From the NCBI RefSeq assembly GCF_009671205.1, contig NZ_CP045309.1, forward strand, positions 6,032,001 to 6,096,000: DNA of 64,000 bases, written 5' to 3'. The DNA comes from Micromonospora terminaliae (lineage in GTDB: Bacteria; Actinomycetota; Actinomycetes; Mycobacteriales; Micromonosporaceae). The position numbers were made by a program, and so were the translations under genes. The notes beneath the pieces are model-generated. The model did not search any database. It had not been told where the DNA came from and worked only from the letters and a program-made list of their open reading frames with translations. Below are positions 42,391-51,041 of this stretch, piece by piece; position 1 is the stretch's first letter, and every line of letters begins with the position of its first letter.

Positions 42391-42993
42391 GTGGAGTTCG
42401 CCGAGGTCGTCCGGCGCCGCCGGATGGTCCGCAACTACGACCCGGACCGGCCGGTCCCGCCCGAGGTGGTGGACCGGCTGCTCGACCACGCCGTGCGGGC
42501 CCCGTCGGCCGGGTTCGCCCAGGGCTGGGGCTTCCTGGTGCTGGAGGAGCCGGCGGACCGGGAGCGGTTCTGGGCGGCGGCCACCCCGGGCGGCGGCGGC
42601 CGGGAACGCTGGCTGGCCGGGATGCGCAACGCCCCGCTCATCGTGGTGCCGCACGCGAACCGCTCCGCGTACCTGGACCGTTACGCCGAGGCGGACAAGG
42701 GCTGGGCGGACCGCTCGGAGGACCGCTGGCCGGTGCCCTACTGGTACGTCGACACCGGCTTCGCCGCCCTGCTCATGCTGCTCACCGCCGTGGACGAGGG
42801 GCTGGGCGCGTGCTTCTTCGGCATCCCGCCGCAGCGGATCGGGGCGTACCGGGAGGCGTTCGGCGTGCCGGCGGAGTACCACCCGATCGGCGCGGTCACG
42901 GTAGGTTACCGGGCACCCGACCACCGGTCGCCGTCGCTGCGGCGCGGCCGCCGGCCGGTGGACGAGGTGGTCCGGCGGGGCCGCTGGAGCTGA
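42391..42993 (+). CDS. Nitroreductase-family flavoprotein
   Basis: 200 residues of the nitroreductase fold. EFAEVVRRRRMVRNYDPDRP (FMN-binding RRRRMVR), VVDRLLDHAVRAPSAGFAQG and the late ACFFGIPPQRIGAYREAFGV are typical, and FMN is expected at a dimer interface. Substrates may be nitroaromatics, quinones or F420/flavin partners. GTG start at 42391, directly after the epimerase stop, so the two form an operon. Confidence 0.88.
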   Translation: MEFAEVVRRRRMVRNYDPDRPVPPEVVDRLLDHAVRAPSAGFAQGWGFLVLEEPADRERFWAAATPGGGGRERWLAGMRNAPLIVVPHANRSAYLDRYAEADKGWADRSEDRWPVPYWYVDTGFAALLMLLTAVDEGLGACFFGIPPQRIGAYREAFGVPAEYHPIGAVTVGYRAPDHRSPSLRRGRRPVDEVVRRGRWS

Positions 42994-43124
42994 GGGTGGT
43001 TGAGCGCGTCCGGCCCCGGTACCGGCGGTAGCGAAACCGACATGAGGGAGTAAAACGCGGTGTGGCGGGTGCGGCTAGGCTGGCACCGACATCAACAGCC
43101 CGGCCGGGGGGAGGGGAGCGTGCC

Positions 43125-43430
43125 GTGATCTTCAGGGCGGTCCGGGACGGGCGTCCCTACCCGGAGCACAACCTCACGCTCAAGCAGTGGGCCGAGATCC
43201 CGCCGCGCCCGCTGCGGCTGGACCAGCTCATCACCACCAAGCGGGAGCTGGCGCTCGACAAGCTCCTCGCCGAGGACTCCACCTTCTACGGCGACCTCTT
43301 CCCGCACGTGGTGCAGTGGAACGGCGGCCTCTACCTGGAGGACGGCCTGCACCGGGCGCTGCGCGCGGCGCTCCAGCAGCGCAACCAGATCCACGCCCGG
43401 GTGCTGGTGCTCAGCGGTCAGGGCGAGTGA
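43125..43430 (+). CDS. Conserved actinobacterial small protein, ParB/sulfiredoxin-like
   Basis: 101 residues from a GTG at 43125 after GGGGAGGGGAGC. Conserved text includes FRAVRDGRPYPEHNLTLKQW, PPRPLRLDQLITTKRELALD, LLAEDSTFYGDLFPHVVQW and LEDGLHRALRAALQQRN. The DG-HR...RA ending resembles the ParB/sulfiredoxin nucleotide-binding core. Close homologues are widespread in Streptomyces and Micromonospora and are sometimes labelled VapB-type antitoxin, for which I see no support here because no toxin gene adjoins. The function is unknown. Confidence 0.72.
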   Translation: MIFRAVRDGRPYPEHNLTLKQWAEIPPRPLRLDQLITTKRELALDKLLAEDSTFYGDLFPHVVQWNGGLYLEDGLHRALRAALQQRNQIHARVLVLSGQGE

Positions 43431-43461
43431 CGCGCCCCTGAGTCTTCGTTAAGGTGACGCC

Positions 43462-44622
43462 ATGACCCCTCTCGACCTGCTGGACATCGACGCGTCGCTG
43501 AGCGAGGAGGAGCGTCAGATCCGTGCCGTCGTGCGCCAGCTCGTCGACGACCGGGTCCGCCCGCACGTCGCCGGCTGGTACGAGGACGGCCACGTCCCGG
43601 CCCGCGAGCTCGCCCGCGAGTTCGGCAAGCTCGGCCTGCTCGGCATGCACCTCACCGGCTACGGCTGCGCCGGCGCGTCGGCCGTCGCGTACGGGCTGGC
43701 CTGCCTGGAGCTGGAGGCCGGCGACTCCGGCGTCCGCTCGCTGGTCTCGGTGCAGGGTTCGCTGGCCATGTACGCCATCTGGCGCTACGGCAGCGAGGAG
43801 CAGAAGCAGCGCTGGCTGCCCGCCATGGCGGCCGGTGAGGCGATCGGCTGCTTCGGGCTGACCGAGCCGGACCACGGCTCCGACCCGGCCTCGATGGCCA
43901 CTCGCGCCCGCCGCGACGGCGACGACTGGATCCTGACCGGCAGCAAGCTGTGGATCACCAACGCGCCGATCGCCGACGTCGGGGTGATCTGGGCGCGCAC
44001 CGACGAGGGCGTCCGCGGCTTCGCCGTACCCATGGACACGCCCGGTGTGACGGCGCGGGAGATCCGGCACAAGATGTCGCTGCGCGCGTCGCTGACCGGC
44101 GAGATCGCCCTCGACGACGTGCGGCTGCCGGCGGACGCCCGGCTGCCCGAGGCGACCGGGCTCAAGGCGCCGCTGAGCTGCCTCACCGAGGCCCGGCACG
44201 GCATCGTCTGGGGGGCGCTCGGCGCGGCCCGGGACTGCCTGGAGACCGCACTGTCCTACGCGACGACCCGGACCCAGTTCGGCCGGCCGCTCGCCGGCTT
44301 CCAGCTCACCCAGGCCAAGCTCGCCGACATGGCGGTCGAGTGGAACAAGGGGCTGCTGCTCGCGCTGCACCTGGGCCGGCTGGCCGACGCCGGAAAGCTG
44401 CGCCCCGACCAGGTCAGCGTGGGCAAGCTGAACAACGTGCGGGAGGCCATCGCCATCGCCCGGGAGTGCCGGACCATCCTGGGCGCGAACGGCGTCTCCG
44501 GTGAATATCCGGTGATGCGGCACGCCAACAACCTGGAGAGCGTGCTGACCTACGAGGGCACCTCGGAGATCCACCAGCTGGTCATCGGGCAGCGGCTCAC
44601 CGGGCTCTCCGCGTTCGCCTGA
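43462..44622 (+). CDS. Acyl-CoA dehydrogenase, glutaryl-CoA-dehydrogenase-like
   Basis: 386 residues with the three acyl-CoA dehydrogenase domains. There is a helical N-terminus (LSEEERQIRAVVRQLVDDRV), the FAD-contacting GCFGLTEPDHGSDPASM and WITNAPIADV strands, and the C-terminal helical domain with YATTRTQFGRPLAGFQLTQA. The catalytic base lies in LTYEGTSEIHQLVIGQRLTG. The YEGTSEIH form and SLVSVQGSLAMYAI are typical of glutaryl-CoA dehydrogenases, which also decarboxylate. TAAGGT ends six bases before the ATG. Confidence 0.9.
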   Translation: MTPLDLLDIDASLSEEERQIRAVVRQLVDDRVRPHVAGWYEDGHVPARELAREFGKLGLLGMHLTGYGCAGASAVAYGLACLELEAGDSGVRSLVSVQGSLAMYAIWRYGSEEQKQRWLPAMAAGEAIGCFGLTEPDHGSDPASMATRARRDGDDWILTGSKLWITNAPIADVGVIWARTDEGVRGFAVPMDTPGVTAREIRHKMSLRASLTGEIALDDVRLPADARLPEATGLKAPLSCLTEARHGIVWGALGAARDCLETALSYATTRTQFGRPLAGFQLTQAKLADMAVEWNKGLLLALHLGRLADAGKLRPDQVSVGKLNNVREAIAIARECRTILGANGVSGEYPVMRHANNLESVLTYEGTSEIHQLVIGQRLTGLSAFA

Positions 44623-44722
44623 GCTGCGGATTCACCCGATCGGGTCGCTCGGCGAGCGACTGTCGCACGGTGGCCGTACCGTCATTCTCAGTCGATGTGT
44701 CGGACGAGGACGGTGAGGGGCG

Positions 44723-45487
44723 ATGGCCCGCGACGGTGACATCAACGAGCCCACCAGGGAGTTCCCGGAATACCCGACCGGCGAGTCCCTCCGGGCCCGG
44801 TCGGACGTCCCGTCCGACCCCCGGCCCGGTGGCCCGGCGTCGCCGGGTGCCCCGGCGCGCAGCCTGCTCTGGGTGCTCGGCGCGGCCGCGCTGGCCGTGG
44901 TAGTGCTGCTCGGCGTGCAGGCGACCGGCCTGCTGCCGGACTTCCGCAACCCGTTCGCCAAGGAGCAGACCGACCGCAGCCAGCCGCCGCTGCTCAAGTC
45001 GATCCGCGACCTGAGCCGCTACGTGGCCGCCGAGGGCAACTTCCAGGTGGTGGTCGACGTGCAGAAGGACCGGCGCAACGTGCCCGAGTTCCTGCTCAAC
45101 GAGCGCACGCTGTTCGTGGGGGCGGGCCGCATCGAGGCCTACGTCGACTTCGCCAAGATCGCCGACGGGGCGGTGGTGGTCTCCGACGACGGCAAGTCCG
45201 TCGAGATCAAGCTGCCCGCGCCGCAGCTCGGCGAGACCGACCTGGACATGGACAAGAGCTACGTCTTCGCCGAGCAGCGCGGCCTCATCAACCGGCTGAA
45301 CGACCTGGTCGGCGGCGACCCCAACCGGCAGCAGCAGGTCTACCAGCTCGCCGAGGACCGGATCACGGCGGCCGCCCGCGACAGCGGGCTCACCGCCCGG
45401 GCCGAGGAGAACACCCGCAAGATGCTGGAGGGGCTGCTCCGCTCCCTCGGCTACGAGAAGGTGACCGTCACCTACACGGCGGCCTGA
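44723..45487 (+). CDS. DUF4230-family membrane protein
   Basis: 254 residues. The cytoplasmic N-terminus of about 45 residues is Pro-rich. One transmembrane helix (about 47-67: LLWVLGAAALAVVVLLGVQA) is followed by an extracytoplasmic DUF4230 domain with LLKSIRDLSRYVAAEGNFQV, VVDVQKDRRNVPEFLLNERT, LFVGAGRIEAYVDFAKIADG and SVEIKLPAPQLGETDLDMDK. The function is unknown; the fold resembles secreted beta-sandwich domains. A bidirectional terminator separates it from the convergent PspC gene. Confidence 0.87.
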   Translation: MARDGDINEPTREFPEYPTGESLRARSDVPSDPRPGGPASPGAPARSLLWVLGAAALAVVVLLGVQATGLLPDFRNPFAKEQTDRSQPPLLKSIRDLSRYVAAEGNFQVVVDVQKDRRNVPEFLLNERTLFVGAGRIEAYVDFAKIADGAVVVSDDGKSVEIKLPAPQLGETDLDMDKSYVFAEQRGLINRLNDLVGGDPNRQQQVYQLAEDRITAAARDSGLTARAEENTRKMLEGLLRSLGYEKVTVTYTAA

Positions 45488-45494
45488 CGCCACC

Positions 45495-45528
45495 GCCGCC
45501 CGCCCCGGGTGATCCCGGGGCGGGCGGC
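45495..45528. terminator. Bidirectional terminator between DUF4230 and pspC-like genes
   Basis: Perfect 15-base-pair stem (45495-45509 with 45514-45528), loop TGAT. Confidence 0.88.
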
Positions 45529-45533
45529 TCGGG

Positions 45534-45743
45534 TCAGTGGCGGCTGCCGGCGAGGTAGCGGTCCTCGTTCGGCATGAGGATCCAGAGGATCAGGTAGACG
45601 ATCACCTGGGTGCCGGGCAGCAGCAGCGACAGCAGGAACAGCAGCCGGACCAGGCCGGCCGACATGCCGAACCGCTGGGCCAGGCCGGCGCAGACGCCGG
45701 CGAACATGCGCCCCTGGCGGGGCCGGACCAGTTTGCGACTCAT
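45534..45743 (-). CDS. PspC-domain small membrane protein
   Basis: 69 residues of the PspC family: a basic N-terminus (SRKLVRPRQGRMFAGVCAGL), ARRFG-type helix and a hydrophobic VRLLFLLSLLLPGTQVIVYL pair of segments. Such proteins are linked to envelope stress responses. It is the short, stand-alone actinobacterial form (no attached kinase). ATG at 45743. It is divergent from the serine dehydratase gene across the gap 45744-46047. Confidence 0.88.
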   Translation of the reverse strand: MSRKLVRPRQGRMFAGVCAGLAQRFGMSAGLVRLLFLLSLLLPGTQVIVYLILWILMPNEDRYLAGSRH

Positions 45744-46047
45744 CGTCGAACTCCCACTTCTGCGGCGATCCGCCGCGCTGATTCCACGGTAGGAACGGGT
45801 GCGCGTCCCGCCCTCGGCCCCGAGGAGGATCGGCGACCCGGGAACCCGTAGGTGCTTTACCCCGGCGGTCCATGACCGATTCACCGGCCGGTCAGCCGGT
45901 GACGGTGGGTTGACGGCAGGCGCGGAGGGTAGGCTCGCCGGTCGGGCGCCCACACCCCGGGTGCCGCCCGCCGCCTCCCGGAACCGGGGAGCGGCACACA
46001 CCGGGCCGTACCCGCACGACGGGGACGACGGCGAGGAAAGTGCAGCC
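45744..46047. other. 304-base intergenic region between pspC-like gene and sdaA
   Basis: No open frame I can support. TTGACG (45910-45915) and TAGGCT (45930-45935) resemble -35 and -10 elements but are only 14 bases apart. The roughly 105-base leader to sdaA has GC-rich pairing segments; I could not fit it to a glycine or other known riboswitch. Confidence 0.4.
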
Positions 46048-47418
<1,371 letters not shown>

Positions 47419-47482
47419 CCCCGAAGGGGTGACCCGGCGCGTCCGTACGCCGGGCCGGGTCGCCCGGGGCGAGGATGGGACG

Positions 47483-48310
47483 GTGACGTCCGGCGTCGCC
47501 GCGCTCTGGTCCGCCCGCACCTCGCTGCGCATCCTGGTCCGGCGCGATCTCGCGGTGAAATACCAGCAGTCCGTGCTGGGCTACCTCTGGTCGCTCATCG
47601 AGCCGCTCGGCATGGGCCTGATCTACTGGTTCGTCTTCGGCGTGCTCTACTCCGGGGCGACCCGGCGGCACCTGGGCGACGCGGCCGGGTCGTACCCGCT
47701 GTTCCTGATCACCGGGATCTTCGCCTGGATGTGGGCCAGCTCGGCGCTCAGCGAGGCGACCAACGCGCTGACCGGGCAGGCCCGGCTCATCACCACGATG
47801 AACCTGCCCCGGCAGGTCTTCCCGATCGGCCGGGTCACCGGCCGGTTCGCGGAGTACGTCGCCGGCCTGCCGATCCTGGTCGCCATCGCGATCCTCTACG
47901 CCACGCACGGCCGGATCCACCCCGGCTGGAACCTGCTCGCGCTGCCGCTGGCCGTGGCGGTGCAGTTCGTCCTGCTGATGGGGCTGGCGCTGCTGCTGTC
48001 GGCGGGCAACGTGCTGATGCGCGACATCGAGCGTTTCATGCGGCTGATCATCCGGGTGCTCTTCTACGCGACCCCGATCATCTATCCGCTGAATCTCGTG
48101 CGGGACTCGGGCATGCCGGCGTGGCTGAAGATCGCGTACGAGCTGAACCCGCTGGTCGGGATCTTCCAGCTGCACCACGCGATCTGGTACCCGGACGAGT
48201 TCCCCGACGCCCGGCTGCTCACCGTCAGCGTGGCGGGCAGCCTGCTGGTGTTCGCGGTCGGCTGGTGGTCGTTCCGCCGCCTCGAACCGGCCGTGCTCAA
48301 GGAACTGTGA
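47483..48310 (+). CDS. TagG-like ABC-2 permease for wall-polymer export
   Basis: 275 residues, six hydrophobic segments. [20 protein letters not shown] is the signature of TagG/Wzm permeases; later [20 protein letters not shown] and [19 protein letters not shown] are characteristic. It moves undecaprenyl-linked teichoic-acid-like or polysaccharide chains out of the cell with the ATPase encoded next. I chose the GTG at 47483 behind GAGGA. The ATPase gene begins one base after its stop. Confidence 0.92.
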   Translation: MTSGVAALWSARTSLRILVRRDLAVKYQQSVLGYLWSLIEPLGMGLIYWFVFGVLYSGATRRHLGDAAGSYPLFLITGIFAWMWASSALSEATNALTGQARLITTMNLPRQVFPIGRVTGRFAEYVAGLPILVAIAILYATHGRIHPGWNLLALPLAVAVQFVLLMGLALLLSAGNVLMRDIERFMRLIIRVLFYATPIIYPLNLVRDSGMPAWLKIAYELNPLVGIFQLHHAIWYPDEFPDARLLTVSVAGSLLVFAVGWWSFRRLEPAVLKEL

Positions 48311-48311
48311 G

Positions 48312-49055
48312 ATGGCGGCGATCATCGAGGCGGACGGGCTCGGCATCCGGTTCGTCCGCAACCGCCGCCGCCAGCTCCGGCTGCGGGAACTGCTCATCCA
48401 CCGGGGCGCGAGGGACCCGGACGCCGGCCGGTTCTGGCCGCTGCGGGACGTGTCGTTCCGGATCGAGCCGGGCGAGACGGTCGGCGTGGTCGGGCGCAAC
48501 GGCACCGGCAAGAGCACGCTGCTGCGGCTGATCGCCGGGGTGCTCATCCCCGACGAGGGGTCGATCCGGGTGCACGGCCGCGTGGCCCCGCTGCTGGAAC
48601 TCTCGGCGGGCTTCTCCGGCGACCTGACCGGCCGGGAGAACCTCTACCTGGTGGGCGGCCTGCACGGGCTGTCGCCGGCGTACCTGCGGCGGCACTTCGA
48701 CGAGATCGTCTCGTTCGCGGGTGAGCAGGTGGAACGCGCCATCGACACCTCGGTCCGGCACTACTCGTCGGGCATGAAGGTGCGGCTGGGCTTCGCGGTG
48801 ATCGCGCACCTGCCGCACCCCGTGCTGCTGGTCGACGAGGTGACCGCGGTCGGGGACGCGGAGTTCCGCGCGAAGTGCTATGCGACCATCGAGCGACTTC
48901 TCGCGGAAGGGCGCACGCTGGTGCTGGTGTCACACAACGACAAGGACCTCACCCGGTTCTGCCGTCGGGGGCTCTACCTCGACGCCGGGCGGCTGACCGT
49001 CGACGGGACGATCGACGAGGCGCTGCAGGCGTACGCCGGCGCGACGCAGCGGTGA
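48312..49055 (+). CDS. TagH-like ABC ATPase for wall-polymer export
   Basis: 247 residues. Walker A is GRNGTGKST and the Q-loop-like region is LSAGFSGDLTGRENL. The signature is the polysaccharide-type YSSGMKVRLGF, Walker B is LLVDEVTAVGD, and the switch His lies in LVLVSHNDKD. It lacks the C-terminal sugar-binding extension seen in Wzt proteins of O-antigen carriers. Together with the permease before it, it forms the exporter. Its stop overlaps the next gene's start (GTGA). Confidence 0.93.
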   Translation: MAAIIEADGLGIRFVRNRRRQLRLRELLIHRGARDPDAGRFWPLRDVSFRIEPGETVGVVGRNGTGKSTLLRLIAGVLIPDEGSIRVHGRVAPLLELSAGFSGDLTGRENLYLVGGLHGLSPAYLRRHFDEIVSFAGEQVERAIDTSVRHYSSGMKVRLGFAVIAHLPHPVLLVDEVTAVGDAEFRAKCYATIERLLAEGRTLVLVSHNDKDLTRFCRRGLYLDAGRLTVDGTIDEALQAYAGATQR

Positions 49056-51025
49056 CGCTCGCGATCGTGCTCGCCGCCGGGCCGGCGGCGGGCCTGACCA
49101 CCGAGGCCGGGGAGCGCCTGGCCGACCGGCTCGCCGGGCAGTGGCGCCGGGCCGGGGCGGACGAGGTGCGGGTGGCCGCCGACCTGTCCGAGCTGGCCGA
49201 CCTGGTGGCCGCCGCCACCGGGCCGGTGCTGGTCAGCGGGGCCGACCTGGTGGCGCACACGGCCGTACTCAAGCACCTGGCCACCAGCCCGGTGGGGCCG
49301 ACGGTGGCGCTCGTGCTCACCGATCCGCCGGCCGCCGGGCAGGCGAGGGTCCGCGAGGAACGCGGCCAGGTGGTGGCGGTGGACGACCCGGCCGGCGCGA
49401 CCGCCGTGTTCGGCGGCGCGCTGCGGGTCGGTCCGGCCGACCTGCCGGCCCTCGCCGCCGCGGCCCGCGCGGTGGCCGGGTCCGCGACCGGCGGCCCGGC
49501 GCCGGCCCCGGACGGCCCGGCGTCCGCGCTGGACCGGACCGTCGCGGGCCTCGTCGGCTGCGGCACCCTGGTCTTCGCCCACCGGGTACGCCTGCTCGTG
49601 GCGCACCGCGTCGGCGACCCGGCGGAACTGGCCGCGGCGCAGGCCGCCGTGGCGTCCGTCGACGAGGACCGGGCCGAGCTGCGGCTGTCGGTGAAGGAGC
49701 GGGACGACTTCTTCAGCACGTTCTTCGTCAGCACCTGGTCCCCGTACCTGGTGAAGGTCGCCGCCCGGATCGGCCTGGGCCCGACCGCGGTCACCATGAT
49801 CTCGGTGGCCTTCGCGGTGGCGGCGGCGGTGCTCTTCGGCACCGCTGGACGGCCCGCGCTGGTGGCCGGTGCGGTCCTGCTCTACCTGGGCTTCGTGCTC
49901 GACTGCGTGGACGGCCAACTGGCCCGCTACACCCGGCACTTCAGCGCCTGGGGCGGCTGGCTGGACACGATGGCCGACCGGGCCAAGGAGTACGTCGTCT
50001 ACGCCGGTCTCGGCTATGGCGCCACGCACGCCGGCTTCCGGTACGGCTGGGCGCTGGCGATCGCCGCCATGACCCTCCAGACCGTGCGCCACATGACCGA
50101 CACCTGGTACGGCGTGCTGCACGACGAGGCGGCCCGCCGCCCCCGCGCGGTGACGGGTGACGCGGGCGGCATCGGCGGGAAGCTGAACGCCGCCTCGACG
50201 AAGGTGCAGGCGGACACCGGCTCGGTGTCCTACTGGCTGAAGCGGACGGTGGTCTTCCCGATCGGCGAGCGGTGGGCGCTCATGGCGCTCGCTGCCGCGC
50301 TGTTCGGGCCGCTCGTGGCGCTGTGCGCCGTGCTGGTGTGGGGGGTGCTGGCGTTCGCGTACACCGGGGCCCTGCGCACCCTGCGGGCGCGGTGGATGCG
50401 GGTCCCGGTCATGGGCACGGTCGACGCCGGGCTGCACCGGGACGACGGGCCGCTGGCCCGGACGCTGCCGGCGGCCGGGCGGTTGCCGGCGGTGCGGCAA
50501 CCGCTGGTGCTGGCGGTGCTCGGCGCGCTGGGCGCGGCGGGCCTGCTGCTGTGGGCGCTGCTGACGGTCCACGCCGGGGACGACCTGCCCGGCTGGGCGG
50601 TGGCGTTCGCGTTCGTCGTCCTGCTGGGCGGGGCGCTGGGCGCGCGGAGCGCGCACGGCGGGCCGCTGGACTGGCTGGTCCCGGCGGCGCTGCGGGCCGG
50701 CGAGTACCTGTTCGCGATCGCCGTCGGGGTGGCCGGGCGGGCGTCGCCGTGGCTCATCTTCGGGTACGTCTTCGTGCTGACCCTGCACCACTACGACCTG
50801 ACCGCCCGGCTGGAGAAGCGGCAGGCCGCCCCGCCGCTGCACGCCGCATCGCTGGGCTGGGAGGGGCGTTCGGCGCTGCTGACCATCGGGTCAATCGCCG
50901 GAATTGCGAGCATCGCTCTAGCTACACTCGGTGCGTACCTTCTCGTGGTTTTTGTCGCGAGCGTGGTCCTCGCCTGGGTGGTCCTGCCGGCCCGCGCCCG
51001 TGGGGGTGACCGCTCGCCGGGCTGA
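49052..51025 (+). CDS. CDP-alcohol phosphatidyltransferase with NTP-transferase-like N-terminus and DUF5941-type C-terminus
   Basis: 657 residues. Residues 1-150 resemble a nucleotidyltransferase fold that has lost its signature (LAIVLAAGPAAGLTTEAGER). Residues about 230-400 hold the CDP-alcohol phosphotransferase motif in full: DCVDGQLARYTRHFSAWGGW then LDTMAD, with all four aspartates. A further hydrophobic C-terminal half of about six helices matches DUF5941. Such enzymes attach alcohol phosphates to lipids or polymer chains using CDP-activated donors. Set between TagGH and TagF homologues, it probably acts in a teichoic-acid-like polymer. It is coupled to the ATPase gene by a GTGA overlap. 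Confidence 0.85.
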   Translation: MTLAIVLAAGPAAGLTTEAGERLADRLAGQWRRAGADEVRVAADLSELADLVAAATGPVLVSGADLVAHTAVLKHLATSPVGPTVALVLTDPPAAGQARVREERGQVVAVDDPAGATAVFGGALRVGPADLPALAAAARAVAGSATGGPAPAPDGPASALDRTVAGLVGCGTLVFAHRVRLLVAHRVGDPAELAAAQAAVASVDEDRAELRLSVKERDDFFSTFFVSTWSPYLVKVAARIGLGPTAVTMISVAFAVAAAVLFGTAGRPALVAGAVLLYLGFVLDCVDGQLARYTRHFSAWGGWLDTMADRAKEYVVYAGLGYGATHAGFRYGWALAIAAMTLQTVRHMTDTWYGVLHDEAARRPRAVTGDAGGIGGKLNAASTKVQADTGSVSYWLKRTVVFPIGERWALMALAAALFGPLVALCAVLVWGVLAFAYTGALRTLRARWMRVPVMGTVDAGLHRDDGPLARTLPAAGRLPAVRQPLVLAVLGALGAAGLLLWALLTVHAGDDLPGWAVAFAFVVLLGGALGARSAHGGPLDWLVPAALRAGEYLFAIAVGVAGRASPWLIFGYVFVLTLHHYDLTARLEKRQAAPPLHAASLGWEGRSALLTIGSIAGIASIALATLGAYLLVVFVASVVLAWVVLPARARGGDRSPG

Positions 51026-51041
51026 CGGAGGGCCGGCCGGG

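Noticed and set aside
45936..46047. Possible riboswitch before sdaA
   Set aside because: The leader has hairpins but I could not match the conserved cores of glycine or other known riboswitch classes.
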